Below, piece by piece: positions 41,473 through 52,489 of a stretch of DNA of 64,000 nucleotides. Position 1 is the first letter of the stretch, and every line of letters begins with the position of its first letter. The notes under the pieces were generated by a model, which saw only the letters and a program-made list of their open reading frames with translations, had not been told where the DNA came from and searched no databases. The stretch is from Nematopogon swammerdamellus (lineage: Eukaryota > Arthropoda > Insecta > Lepidoptera > Adelidae): NCBI GenBank assembly GCA_946902875.1, contig OX336359.1, positions 1 to 64,000 of the forward strand, in the 5' to 3' direction. A program made the translations under genes and the position numbers.

Positions 41473-43490
41473 TGCTGGCATAGAAAATACGAGCTAACTA
41501 GCAAGAGATGCTGCGCTGGCTTCCAGGTACTGGCATAGCAAATGCGAGCTAACTAGCGAGAGTTGCTGAGCTGGCTTCCATTATTGTCATAGCAAATACG
41601 AGCTAACTAGCAAGAGTTGCTGAGCTGGCTTCCAATTACTGTCATAGCAAATACGAGCTAACTAGCAAGAGTTGCTGAGCTGGCTCCCAATTACTATCAT
41701 AGCAAATACGAGCTAACTAGCGAGAGTTGATGAGCTGGCTCCCAATTACTGTCATAGAAAATGCGAGCTAACTAGCGAGAGTTGATGAGCTGGCTTCCAT
41801 TACTGTCATAGCAAATACGAGCTAACTAGCGAGAGTTGATGAGCTGGCTTCCAATTACTGTCATAGCAAATACGAGCTAACTAGCAAGAGTTGCTGAGCT
41901 GACTTCCATTACTGTCATAGCAAATACGAGCTAACTAGCAAGAGTTGCTGAGCTGGCTCCCAATTACTATCATAGCAAATACGAGCTAACTAGCGAGAGT
42001 TGATGAGCTGGCTCCCAATTACTGTCATAGAAAATGCGAGCTAACTAGCGAGAGTTGATGAGCTGGCTTCCATTACTGTCATAGCAAATACGAGCTAACT
42101 AGCAAGAGTTGATGAGCTGGCTTCCAATTACTGTCATAGCAAATGCGAGCTAACTAGCAAGAGTTGCTGAGCTGGCTTCCAATTACTGTCATAGCAAATA
42201 CGAGCTAACTAGCAAGAGTTGCTGAGCTGACTTCCATTACTGTCATAGCAAATACGAGCTAACTAGCAAGAGTTGCTGAGCTGGCTTCCAATTACTGTCA
42301 TAACAAATACGAGCTAACTAGCAAGAGTTGCTGAGCTGGCTTCCAATTACTGTCATAGCAAATACGAGCTAACTAGCGAGAGTTGCTGAGCTGGCTTCCA
42401 ATTACTGTCATAGCAAATACGAGCTAACTAGCAAGAGTTGCTGAGCTGGCTTCCAATTACTGTCATAGCAAATACGAGCTAACTAGCAAGAGTTGCTGAG
42501 CTGACTTCCATTACTGTCATAGCAAATACGAGCTAACTAGCAAGAGTTGCTGAGCTGGCTCCCAATTACTGTCATAGCAAATACGAGCTAACTAGCAAGA
42601 GTTGCTGAGCTGGCTCCCAATTAATGTCATAGCAAATACGAGCTAACTAGCGAGAGTTGCTGAGCTGGCTTCCAATTACTGTCATAGCAAATACGAGCTA
42701 ACTAGCGAGAGTTGCTGAGCTGGCTTCCAATTACTGTCATAGCAAATACGAGCTAACTAGCAAGAGTTGCTGAGCTGGCTTCCAATTACTGTCATAGCAA
42801 ATACGAGCTAACTAGCAAGAGTTGCTGAGCTGACTTCCATTACTGTCATAGCAAATACGAGCTAACTAGCAAGAGTTGCTGAGCTGGCTCCCAATTACTG
42901 TCATAGCAAATACGAGCTAACTAGCAAGAGTTGCTGAGCTGGCTCCCAATTAATGTCATAGCAAATACGAGCTGACTAGCAAGAGTTGCTGAGCTGGCTT
43001 CCAATTAATGTCATAGCAAATACGAGCTGACTAGCAAGAGTTGCTGAGCTGGCTCCCAATTAATGTCATAGCAAATACGAGCTAACTAGCAAGAGTTGCT
43101 GAGCTGACTTCCATTACTGTCATAGCAAATACGAGCTAACTAGCAAGAGTTGCTGAGCTGACTTCCATTACTGTCATAGCAAATACGAGCTAACTAGCAA
43201 GAGTTGCTGAGCTGACTTCCATTACTGTCATAGCAAATACGAGCTAACTAGCAAGAGTTGCTGAGCTGGCTCCCAATTACTGTCATAGCAAATACGAGCT
43301 AACTAGCAAGAGTTGCTGAGCTGGCTCCCAATTAATGTCATAGCAAATACGAGCTAACTAGCAAGAGTTGCTGAGCTGGCTCCCAATTACTGTCATAGCA
43401 AATACGAGCTAACTAGCAAGAGTTGCTGAGCTGGCTCCCAATTAATGTCATAGCAAATACGAGCTGACTAGCAAGAGTTGCTGGCATTGC
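41473..43490. repeat. 55-bp satellite-like array, about 36 copies
   Basis: Unit: TCATAGCAAATACGAGCTAA, CTAGCAAGAGTTGCTGAGCT, GGCTCCCAATTACTG (55 bp; 53-bp variants lack AA in CCAATTACT). Variants (GCTGACTTCC, AATTAATG, GCGAGAGTTG) recur in ordered blocks, so multi-unit segments were duplicated. It begins about 320 bp upstream of the receptor start codon. Confidence 0.94.
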
Positions 43491-43544
43491 AAATGCGGCA
43501 CCGCCACATTCTCTTATCCGAGTAATCCTCACAATTCTTTGCCT

Positions 43545-43690
43545 TACTAGCTGTGTCCGCGGCTCCGCTCGCCTGAAAGTCGTTTTAATAGCAAATCTGA
43601 TCGAATCGCAAATAAGAAGTCACCAGGAGCGAGGCTGAAGGCCGAGTTGGGTTAGGTTAGGTAAATTACATATAGCTACTCTCTTCAATC
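43545..43690 (+). repeat. SINE-like head fragment
   Basis: CTAGCTGTGTCCGCGGCTCC, then GTCACCAGGAGCGAGGCTGA. It matches the start of the 21640 repeat. Confidence 0.55.
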
Positions 43691-43694
43691 ACAT

Positions 43695-44045
43695 CAGCCA
43701 GTCAGCGTGTGTGCGTCCACTGCTGGACATACGCCTCTCCAATGTTCTTCCAGTCATGCTGGCCTTCAGCGTACGAAACGGAAGCACTGCTTTCCGCCGA
43801 CATACTTGATGTCGCCGTCCCACCTGGCGGATGGCCTTCCCACGTACTGTTTGCCTGTCCACGGGTAGGACACAGTTACTCCAACGGTCTACTGGGCACG
43901 TCAGCCGAACAGACGACCTCTTCGGCTGAAGTGCCCGGCCCACTGCCACTTGAGCTTGGCCACCCGGTGTCCAATATCAACTACTTTGGTGGGTCGATGT
44001 GGTCGGCGCCTTGTCTCTTTACGCACCATATTAATTACGTAGCGG
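43695..44045 (-). pseudogene. RTE-like RT C-terminus ('EAYVQQWT' family)
   Basis: The minus strand reads [40 protein letters not shown], then [16 protein letters not shown] with a frameshift between. This is the usual end of a very abundant lepidopteran non-LTR element. Confidence 0.78.
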
Positions 44046-44766
44046 TATTCCCGATCACATCACATTACACCACATTGTTGGTAGACACATGCAAATCACA
44101 CGAAAGCCAACCGATACCCAACATTTATTTATTTTGATTATTACTACTCGATTCCTGTAAGAGAACGCGTGATGATACCTACATAATATTTGTGTAAGTA
44201 GGTACCATCACGTAACGAAACAAATTTTGCTCACTTTCGTACAAGTTAGTACCTACTATTATGCCTTAGGTAATAAGTCCTCCTTTTGTAAAATCATTGT
44301 ATTGAAAAGCAATAAAGCATATAATATTCTATTGTATTGTATTGTATTGTATTGTACGTAGTTATTGTGTGGTAATGTAGACTGACCTGATGTATACAGA
44401 CAATATGGATGCAGGTAAGGGTGAAGTGAAGAGTGGACGCGGCGGCGTGGGCGCGGGCGCAGGCTGAGCGAGCGAGTCGGCGCGGCGGCAGCGGTGCGTG
44501 CACTACTAGCACTACACACAGACTACTCACTCACTACACTGCCCACTAGTCCCCGCCGCGCCGCGCGGCGCCCCGCGCGCCTCGGCTCCGCTCGCCTTCT
44601 CTTCATAGTTTGTTCTGATACTGAGATGCGGCGCTCATCTCCATCCGACCCGACTACTGTGCTAGCTACTACTACTACTAACCAGCTCATATGAAGAAGC
44701 GCGTCAAGTGGGAGGGAGGCCTATAGCTAACAGTACCTAAGTTAATAAAAGCGCTAGATTATGATT
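44046..44766. other. No gene recognised
   Basis: Contains a (TATTG)n tract near 44332-44356 and a CpG-dense patch near 44430-44600 that might be promoter-like; no exon is supported. Confidence 0.4.
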
Positions 44767-44767
44767 T

Positions 44768-45098
44768 CAATTACCTACAGCGAATAGTCCACTTATTGTT
44801 CTCAAATTACCTACAGCGAATAGTCCACTTATTGTTCTCAAATTACCTACAGCGAATAGTCCACTTATTGTTCTCAAATTACCTACAGCGAATAGTCCAC
44901 TTATTGTTCTCAAATTACCTACAGCGAATAGTCCACTTATTGTTCTCAAATTACCTACAGCGAATAGTCCACTTATTGTTCTCAAATTACCTACAGCGAA
45001 TAGTCCACTTATTGTTCTCAAATTACCTACAGCGAATAGTCCACTTATTGTTCTCAAATTACCTACAGCGAATAGTCCACTTATTGTTCTCAAATTTC
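44768..45098. repeat. 36-bp minisatellite, 9 practically identical copies
   Basis: Unit AAATTACCTACAGCGAATAG plus TCCACTTATTGTTCTC. The copies show no differences that I can see, pointing to very recent expansion or a collapse/expansion issue in assembly. A period divisible by three keeps both strands open. Confidence 0.95.
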
Positions 45099-45528
45099 AA
45101 TGACTTTCGACATTACAAACTTACAACTTGCACGATTCCATATAGAATGTTACGCTATCGTCGCCAAGTTGTATTTTTGGCATCGGACACTAGAAATTTT
45201 TTCGAGGTTTTCCGATGCAAGGTTTTCCGCCCACTACCGAGGCTGACTGAAGTCATCGATGACTGGAGTGATAAAGTGGCGCCGGTAGCACATGTCGACC
45301 AGTAGGTATATCTGCGGGCGCTAACTGCCAGCCGGGCGGGTGTCCGGCCGTGCCTGGCGCGCCGCCCCCGCCCCCGTCCCCCGACCCGCCACCGCAGCGC
45401 AGCCGCAGCCGGAAGCGAGATAAACTCTATTATATGTTTTTATGTCAATCTTATTATCGCTCACATCTAAACACTTCTCCACACTAAAAACCTTCAACTC
45501 ATTCAAATAAAAATCGAAGAAGGGAAGC

Positions 45529-45585
45529 GTGGCGTGGCGTGGCAGGCACGCCACGCCACGCCACGCCACGCCACGCCACGCCACT
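45529..45585. repeat. (CCACG)n tract with inverted flank
   Basis: GGCGTGGCGTGGC is followed by AGGCACGCCACGCCACGCC and more units, a simple repeat able to fold on itself. Confidence 0.85.
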
Positions 45586-45599
45586 TGATTGCGGACCGC

Positions 45600-45790
45600 C
45601 GCCGCGCCGCCGGTTGCGTCCACCGGCATAGGGCCAAGCCTCTTCAAGAAGCTCTTGGCTTCACTGCACCACATACCGAAGGGTTCGACCGCAAACGCAA
45701 CAAATTCGAAATATTGAATGATATCTTTATATTTGTTGGGTTTGAGACTCTCCGCCCCGGCGGGGGCGAGGGGCGGCACCGCGGCGGCCG
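45600..45790 (-). pseudogene. Possible retroelement RT tail fragment
   Basis: The minus strand reads NKYKDIIQYFEFVAFAVEPF, then GMWCSEAKSFLKRLGP. It resembles the 'F.PFAVETFG.W...A..F...LG' tail common after retroelement RTs. Short, no other support. 45800-46140 shows only pyrimidine-rich sequence. Confidence 0.4.
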
Positions 45791-46145
45791 CGCCGCCCCG
45801 CGTGTCTCTCGAAGAGAGCGCGGTGCCGATCCTCGGCGGGCGCGGCATGCACTGCGTCCGTGTATGTATACGTCAACAGCACAGTCTACACCGCACCGTC
45901 GCGTCGCGTACCTACTTGCGGCTCAGTCATCCATCAGCATCACTACTTCCCTAATTCTCTTTCTTTCTTCTCTTCTTTATTTCTCTCTCTCTTTCTTTTA
46001 AATTCCCTTCTCCTCGCTTCCTCTCGCTCGCTTCGGAATCCGCTCAAACTGTACCGACGTCAGGTAGGCAGGTAGTCTACATTTTTGTAAATGAATAAGC
46101 AACTAAAAATGTGTTACTTACATAATGAAAATCGTTTGTTTTGTT

Positions 46146-46255
46146 CATACTCTATGGGGAAGTTGATGTTGCACGCGGCAAGCTCTGTGGGGAAGTTGAT
46201 GTTGCACGCGGCAAGCTCTGTGGGGAAGTTGATGTTGCACGCGGCAAGCTCTGTA
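46146..46255. repeat. 33-bp tandem repeat, 3 copies
   Basis: GGGGAAGTTGATGTTGCACG and CGGCAAGCTCTGT repeat three times. On the minus strand each unit holds TTCCCCACAG followed by AGCTTGCCGC, an acceptor-like edge. Confidence 0.85.
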
Positions 46256-46408
46256 GATTCCTACTAGCTAGAGTCTCCCGAGACTAGGTCATTATTATTA
46301 TCACGTAGGTGAGTGCCATGCGTGCACCTACTCGCTTGTGTGGTGCTGTGCCGTGCTGAGCTCACTCCGCGTCACTACGCGCTTCGCCAATACACGCACA
46401 GATACAAC

Positions 46409-46900
46409 AGGTATACACACCTTGGACAACACAACTCAATATTCCAGGCAGAATGTGTCGGAATCATTGAGGCAGCTACGATAGTGGCCCAGCGGAACAT
46501 GGAGGGATACAGTATCAAGATACTGTCGGACAGCGCCTCGGTACTATAGCGGCGCTGAATGGACTAATCCGTCAGTGTCACCTTGCGCTGGAGGCCATTG
46601 CTACAAGAAACAAGGTAACGCTACAGTGGATAAAGGGACACAGCGGATCCCGGGGGAATGATGCTGCTGATGAACTCGCTAAGAGGGGATCCAGCAGCAA
46701 ACCTGAAGGACCCGAACCTCTAGTACCACTACCACACAACCAACTGAAAAGTTGGATACACAAACGTACGTATCAACTACACATAGACAGATGGGCAGCG
46801 GGCAGCGACTGCAGACAGGCGAGGGAGGCGATGGCGAAGCCGGACCTCCGTCTCACCAAGACGCTGCACCGTGTCCATAGAGCAAAACTGCGTGTGCTGA
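46409..46900 (+). pseudogene. RNase H domain of the host retroelement
   Basis: SIFQAECVGIIEAATIVA (catalytic Glu), IKILSDSASVL (catalytic Asp), then, after a frameshift near 46545, ALNGLIRQCHLALEAIATRN, VTLQWIKGHSGSRGNDAADE (third Asp) and LAKRGSSSKPEGPEPLVPLP. RNase H of LINE type with a normal active site apart from the frame break. It continues at 52868. Confidence 0.85.
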
Positions 46901-48052
46901 GGTGATAGGTATGCTTATATATGCATGGCAACACCAGCCAGTTGTCAAGTTTGAATTTATATTAGTGCTAAGTTTTTAATAATTTTACATATTTAGTCGA
47001 GATAAATAGTATTAAAGTGTTAAATTTAGATAGAGTGACTTGCGTATTAAATGTACGAGTTTTATTAGGTGTGACGAGCGAGTTATTCTACATAAAATCG
47101 TTCTTGACAAAAGTGACAGTTACGACCACGCCGTTCGAACGTCTTTTCGCGAAGGAAAATCGAATTATTGACCGTTGGCGATATAACAGTGAGCTCGCGA
47201 CACCTTGCAACCTGGACCGGACATCATCGCACGATTGACCTGTTGAACAAGCCTCATCAACTCGCCGCGTTCGCTACACTACGCTGACGCGCCCGACTAT
47301 CGACGTGTGCACGCGCGCGACGCGACCCCGCGCTGCGCCGTGACGCCGCCGTCGCAGTCGTGAGGCCGTCTCGTCTCGTCGCATCAAGTCGCTGAGGCCG
47401 TTCTACGACTTCAATTAACTCAACGCATCTAATACGAGATAAGTGCAACTTTTAGAAAAACATAACATTCATTCCCTAGTAATACGGAACCACAGGCATA
47501 ATATAATCTGTAATTGTTAACAAACGGCTTGTACGTTATTGACCTAACTTAAATATTTTTTTAATATTACTAAATACATAGACTGGGAAGTGTCTAATTT
47601 AGTGCAACGTCATTCCGTCTCTGTCTTATCGTGATTAATATCACTGCATGACGATCAGAGGACGGAGCGACAAATACCTGCTGCATTCCGATTTACATCT
47701 CCATAATTTTTCAAGTTACCAGACGTGAAAAGTGAATGGATGATAAAGTGGAATCGAACAATTTAGACATCAAACGGACTATGATTACAATATGTATTCT
47801 TACGGTGGCCCTTAACTTACTTTAATACATACTTACTTGAAGTATTTTAAACAGATCTTTTTCAATATAATATATTATAAATATTAGATACATACCTATA
47901 TATATCAGGTAACTATATGCAAATAAGTAATTCATCAAAATTTTTCCTCCATTAATACTATATATAGGTACATATATGCATTAGTCAATAACAGGGCTGT
48001 TCAGAAATCAAAGAGCAACACTAATTGATTTGTCGTTCTCCATTTCAGGAAA

Positions 48053-48703
48053 ATGCGGACAAGAAGCCAAAGCAGCAGCGTGAGTGATGCGGAGAAAACA
48101 ATAAATAGTGACGCCCATGTTAGTTTAAAATCATTGCGAGTGGACTTAAATAATTCACAAAGATTAAATAAGACGCTTCTGGAGGAACAAGAGGTGAACG
48201 AAGAGAGCATGCGAGACCTATGGAAAAAGATCGCGGACTTGAAAGCGGAGCTCGCCGAGTACGACATCATGCTGAATGATGTGACAGCGGAGCGCGACCT
48301 GCTGCGCACCGAGGTGGAGCGGCTAGCCGGCGACCGCGAGGAGTACGAGCACGTGCTGGAAGCAAACCAGGACCTGGAAGAGCAGCTGCAGGCCGCGCTC
48401 GACACGCAGCGCACCCAGGCCCCGGCCGACGACTCGTGCGCCTCCGACCTGCGCTCCGGCATCCCCACCGATAAGGAGCTGCAGCTGCAGCAGGAAGTCA
48501 TCGTACTGCTGCAGAGCGTGCACGAGAAAGACGTCAGGATAAAGGAGCTCGAGTCGCGACAATACCGTGCGCCGCAGGAACCTGCTGCATACTTCTCCCC
48601 CACTGATGTTACGGTAGCTTCCCAAACACTACCCTCGTCATCACTGACATTGACAACTACCGTTACATCAAAGTCACCGGCAAAAATAAATAAAAAAAAA
48701 TAA
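48053..48703 (+). CDS. CR1-like ORF1, N-terminal coiled-coil part
   Basis: 216 codons. Residues about 20-125 are a strong coiled coil (LKSLRVDLNNSQRLNKTLLE, MRDLWKKIADLKAELAEYDI, EHVLEANQDLEEQLQAALD), with a second heptad patch near 145-175 (ELQLQQEVIVLLQS), then a Ser/Thr-rich tail. CR1 ORF1 proteins bind element RNA and multimerise through such coils. The frame ends in an A-rich tract (48690-48703); a single-base change there would fuse it to the next frame, so the break looks recent. Confidence 0.82.
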   Translation: MRTRSQSSSVSDAEKTINSDAHVSLKSLRVDLNNSQRLNKTLLEEQEVNEESMRDLWKKIADLKAELAEYDIMLNDVTAERDLLRTEVERLAGDREEYEHVLEANQDLEEQLQAALDTQRTQAPADDSCASDLRSGIPTDKELQLQQEVIVLLQSVHEKDVRIKELESRQYRAPQEPAAYFSPTDVTVASQTLPSSSLTLTTTVTSKSPAKINKKK

Positions 48704-48755
48704 GAATAAAGTTAAGAACAAGAATAAGAATAATAAAAAATGTAACAAAATTAAT

Positions 48756-49523
48756 ATGGCTAATGCAAAGGTGACGATAAGCGAACCGGCGAACCCACAC
48801 GTGCACAACACCACATTGCCCAAGAAAAGAGTAATGGCACCGGCGCCGCTGAGTGTGTACTTAGATTGCCCAGTTAGGCGAAAAATGTTAATATTATGTG
48901 ACAAGCAAGGAAGGGACTTGGCAGCGACGATGAAGGAGTGCTCGTCTGGCTACGATGACGTGTCAGCGATATGCAAGCCGGGCGCCCCGCTGCAGGCACT
49001 CATACAAGATGTATCCGGACTCACCAAGGACATGAAGGAGGGAGATGCGCTTGTTGTCCTGGCAACTGACACAGTAACGAACTCTGATTTAAATAAACAC
49101 ATCCGTAGCATTAAGTTTCTGACGCGGCACTGCTGCCAAAAAAATATAAAACTATTTATAAGCTCAATAATGTACAATTATAGATGTACTGATAGTTCTA
49201 GACTTAATAATATAGCGCACCAGATAAATACTCAAATGTACAACGTTAGCTTAAAATCACTAGATATGCATTATATAGATTTAAATTCTTTTGACACACA
49301 GTGCTATAATAGCGTAGGCAACATTAATTCTAAAGGACTGAACAATATATGCATGGGAATAATCAGTAAAAATGGTGTACACAAACATTATAACCCGAAC
49401 TTGTGTTATTTGACTGGTCCGCATATTTCTAAATGTAATAATAGTGTAAATAACACAGAGGACGACGAAAATTCTATGTTCTATTCTTTTTGTCAACCAA
49501 TGACAGACCTACCTCATCAGTAG
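48756..49523 (+). CDS. CR1-like ORF1, C-terminal SGNH/esterase-like part
   Basis: 255 codons from the first ATG, but the frame is open from about 48700, in phase with a slip from the preceding part. RRKMLILCDKQGRDLAATMK stands where active enzymes have a GDSQG motif, KPGAPLQALIQDV is the next block, and DALVVLATDTVTNSDLN replaces the GTND block. Catalytic Ser and Asn are therefore changed; probably structural. Overlaps ORF2 by 34 bases. Confidence 0.75.
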   Translation: MANAKVTISEPANPHVHNTTLPKKRVMAPAPLSVYLDCPVRRKMLILCDKQGRDLAATMKECSSGYDDVSAICKPGAPLQALIQDVSGLTKDMKEGDALVVLATDTVTNSDLNKHIRSIKFLTRHCCQKNIKLFISSIMYNYRCTDSSRLNNIAHQINTQMYNVSLKSLDMHYIDLNSFDTQCYNSVGNINSKGLNNICMGIISKNGVHKHYNPNLCYLTGPHISKCNNSVNNTEDDENSMFYSFCQPMTDLPHQ

Positions 49524-52489
49524 TAATAACATCTAGTCAGTACATAAGCCCGGCTGTTGCAAACACTATAAGGCAAGATAATGTAAATAACGTGCAGGTA
49601 GGCATAGAATCGTTCTTTAAAATATTTCATCAAAATGTACGTAGCCTCCGCAATAAGATAAATTTAATTCAAGTAGACGTTCATAATGACCAACCCGAGG
49701 TAATTGTTTGTTCAGAATCCTGGCTTCATTGTAATGAAGTTCCGAATATAACGCTTCACGGATATAAAGTATCAAATAGTTTTTCCCGCCAAAAGAATAT
49801 TCATGGCGGAGTAATAATATTTACTCGTAATGATGTAAAATTTAAGAAAAGGTCGGAAGTTCATGAAATGACCCAGGAATTCCATCTAGATTGCACGGCC
49901 ATAGAAATTCCAAAATTAAATTTAATTATTATTGGTTTATATAGAACTGACAATGGTGACTTTAGAATTTTCCTTAAATCAATTGACACTATACTAAATC
50001 ATTTTGCAAACGACAATAAGAACATAATTTTGGCTGGCGACTGGAACATTGATTTTTTGACAATTAATTCAAAATGTAGCAAAATAACCGACTTGTTAAA
50101 AACATATAACATGTACAATTTGGTGACTTTCCCGACTCGAACTTGTGATGGGTCAGAATCGTCTATTGATGCCATAGCCTCTAACTTGTCTCCAAGATCG
50201 ATCGCAGTGTCCGCACGTGTCACTGCAATCAGTGATCACGACGGCCAGCTCGCCTGTCTTAGGGAGAGCTCTCTGCAGGCCGGTCGCGTACCTCCTGCCA
50301 CTGTACAGCGGAGGCTTCGTACACCCGGCAGAGTGAGCCAGTATTGCGAAGCGATCGAATTATATGACTGGAGTAAAATAGTATGTAACAGTAATTATTC
50401 AATTGAAGTTAAGTTTGAAAAGTTTATAAATGTATTAACCTATTATATAAATATGTATTTTCCCATGAAAATGTCAAAAAGTAGAAATAAGAAAAACGAA
50501 TACTGGATGAATGACGACATATTATCACTAAAGGAAAAACTCTGTCACACATTTGAAATGAAAAAACAATTCCCTGATAGCGACGTTTTAAAAAAATGTA
50601 TTGAGAAGTACAAGACAGCTATAGATATAATGTCTTGGCAAAGTCGTAGAGATTGCATCGAGTCAAGGATTATGAATAGTAATAATCCTAAAAAAGAGAT
50701 ATGGCGAGTGATTAAAGATGAAACCAAGAGAGGGCAGTGCAGGGAAGATGGTATTCATAAGCTTATAACCTCAGATGGAGATGATGTTCCTATTGAAAAC
50801 ATTCCTGAATGTATGAACATGCACTTCCTGAATATCGGAAGTAAGCTAACAGCCCTGAATCCAGCTTCTCCAAGCAAAGCATTGTCCCTAATGGTAGACA
50901 TTCCCAGTCTTGATGCCGACCAAACCTTTTGCCTACCCTATGTCACACCTGAAAAAATTTCAAAATTAATACGTGACAAATTATCTAAAAAAAGCAGTCT
51001 TGATATTTTTGAGTTGTCGGGAGAGTTGATTGCCAAATGTTCAAATAGTTTGTCGCCATACATATCAGTATTGGTTAACCAAATGTTTGAAGAGGGTACC
51101 TATCCTAATGTACTAAAACAGACCCGTGTATGTCCCATTTATAAAGGAGCCGGCGAAAGAGCTGACCCAAATAACTATAGACCTATAAGTTTAGTGCCAG
51201 CACTATCTAAAATCATAGAATCTGTTATATCTGACTCTGTAATTAAGCATCTTGAGGATAATAAACTTCTTTCTCCCAACCAATACGCATACCGTAAAGA
51301 TCACTCCACAAAATCAGCTGGCATGAAGCTGGTAGGAGAGATAATAAAAGGTATAGACAAGAGGAACAAGGTTGCAGGTATATTCTGCGACTTGTCGAAA
51401 GCATTCGATGTCGTAGACCACAACCTCCTCTTGCACAAATTGGAAAAATATGGTGTAAGTGATAAACCACATGAATTGCTAAAGTCATTTTTAACAGATC
51501 GAAGACAGGTCACTGAGGTCACTTTAAAAGGAAACAAAAAAAGTTCCGAGCCAGGTAAAATTAAAATGGGTATTCCACAGGGTTCTGCATTAGGTAATAC
51601 ATTATTTTTAGTATTTATTAATGACTTAGCCTTGATTAAAATAGATGGTGTTTTAATACTTTTTGCCGATGACACTAGTATAATAGTCTTTGCTGAATCC
51701 ATGCATGAACTGGAAATAAAATTAAATATAGTAGTAGGAAAAATATCGGAATGGTTTGCTGCGAACGGACTGATACTAAATACATCGAAGACCAACTATA
51801 TGGTATTTTCCGGACGAAACTGTGGTCCCCGTGAGCTCTCTATTTCGAATTCATCCGGCTCTATTGGCTCCCAGTCATGTATACGATTTTTAGGGTTCTA
51901 TATTGACCCAACTCTAAGTTGGAAAAGTCACATAGACAAACTATGTGACAAGATGGCTAGAGGTATTTACGCACTAAGAGAGTTACGCCGCTTGATCAGT
52001 CCGGAGGCTTTGAGACAGTCTTACTATGCGTACGTACACTCATTACTGTCGTATGGTGTAATCCTGTGGGGTAACTCAACCAATGCTGAAAGAGTGCTAA
52101 TACTGCAAAAACGAGCGATAAGGGTATTAGCCAGTGTACCGCGAACAACATCTTGTAGAGACTTTTTCAAATCCTTTGGTATATTAACGGTGTGCTCTCT
52201 ATATATATATGAAGTAGTGGTATATGTACGCAAAAACATGAATTCTTTTGAGTCAAATGGCGCAAGTCATAATTATAACACACGTAACTCAGAGCGTTTA
52301 AAATCTGTTGCGCATAAATCGGCGATGGCTGAAAAAGACCCTGACGTGATTGGACCCAAATTGTACGAAAATGTTCCTGATACAATAAAATCAATAAATA
52401 GTGACAATGTGTTCCAGAGTCAGCTGAAAATATTTCTCTTAGACAATCCATTTTATAAGTTAAGTGAATTTTTTTCATACTGTAAATAA
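49490..52489 (+). CDS. CR1-like ORF2: endonuclease plus reverse transcriptase, 999 aa, open
   Basis: Endonuclease about 43-250: N49, ESWL with E76, HGGVIIFTRN, IIGLYRT, LAGDWNIDF, SSIDAIASN and ISDHDGQ. Linker about 250-480. RT about 490-860: [65 protein letters not shown] at 725-728, FAANGLILNTSKTNYMVFSG. Thumb and C-terminus: RFLGFYIDPTLSWKSHIDK, LILQKRAIRVL. No stop or frameshift. Catalyses target-primed reverse transcription in this family. Intact active sites suggest a young copy. Confidence 0.93.
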   Translation: MSTNDRPTSSVVITSSQYISPAVANTIRQDNVNNVQVGIESFFKIFHQNVRSLRNKINLIQVDVHNDQPEVIVCSESWLHCNEVPNITLHGYKVSNSFSRQKNIHGGVIIFTRNDVKFKKRSEVHEMTQEFHLDCTAIEIPKLNLIIIGLYRTDNGDFRIFLKSIDTILNHFANDNKNIILAGDWNIDFLTINSKCSKITDLLKTYNMYNLVTFPTRTCDGSESSIDAIASNLSPRSIAVSARVTAISDHDGQLACLRESSLQAGRVPPATVQRRLRTPGRVSQYCEAIELYDWSKIVCNSNYSIEVKFEKFINVLTYYINMYFPMKMSKSRNKKNEYWMNDDILSLKEKLCHTFEMKKQFPDSDVLKKCIEKYKTAIDIMSWQSRRDCIESRIMNSNNPKKEIWRVIKDETKRGQCREDGIHKLITSDGDDVPIENIPECMNMHFLNIGSKLTALNPASPSKALSLMVDIPSLDADQTFCLPYVTPEKISKLIRDKLSKKSSLDIFELSGELIAKCSNSLSPYISVLVNQMFEEGTYPNVLKQTRVCPIYKGAGERADPNNYRPISLVPALSKIIESVISDSVIKHLEDNKLLSPNQYAYRKDHSTKSAGMKLVGEIIKGIDKRNKVAGIFCDLSKAFDVVDHNLLLHKLEKYGVSDKPHELLKSFLTDRRQVTEVTLKGNKKSSEPGKIKMGIPQGSALGNTLFLVFINDLALIKIDGVLILFADDTSIIVFAESMHELEIKLNIVVGKISEWFAANGLILNTSKTNYMVFSGRNCGPRELSISNSSGSIGSQSCIRFLGFYIDPTLSWKSHIDKLCDKMARGIYALRELRRLISPEALRQSYYAYVHSLLSYGVILWGNSTNAERVLILQKRAIRVLASVPRTTSCRDFFKSFGILTVCSLYIYEVVVYVRKNMNSFESNGASHNYNTRNSERLKSVAHKSAMAEKDPDVIGPKLYENVPDTIKSINSDNVFQSQLKIFLLDNPFYKLSEFFSYCK

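Noticed and set aside
41473..43490. CRISPR array
   Set aside because: Units are contiguous without unique spacers, in a eukaryotic intergenic region.
44767..45305. Repeat-protein genes on both strands (12-residue units)
   Set aside because: A 36-bp period keeps any frame open; units are identical at the DNA level and there is no start context.
48323..48625. Minus-strand frames inside the CR1-like ORF1
   Set aside because: Shadows of the plus-strand coiled-coil ORF.
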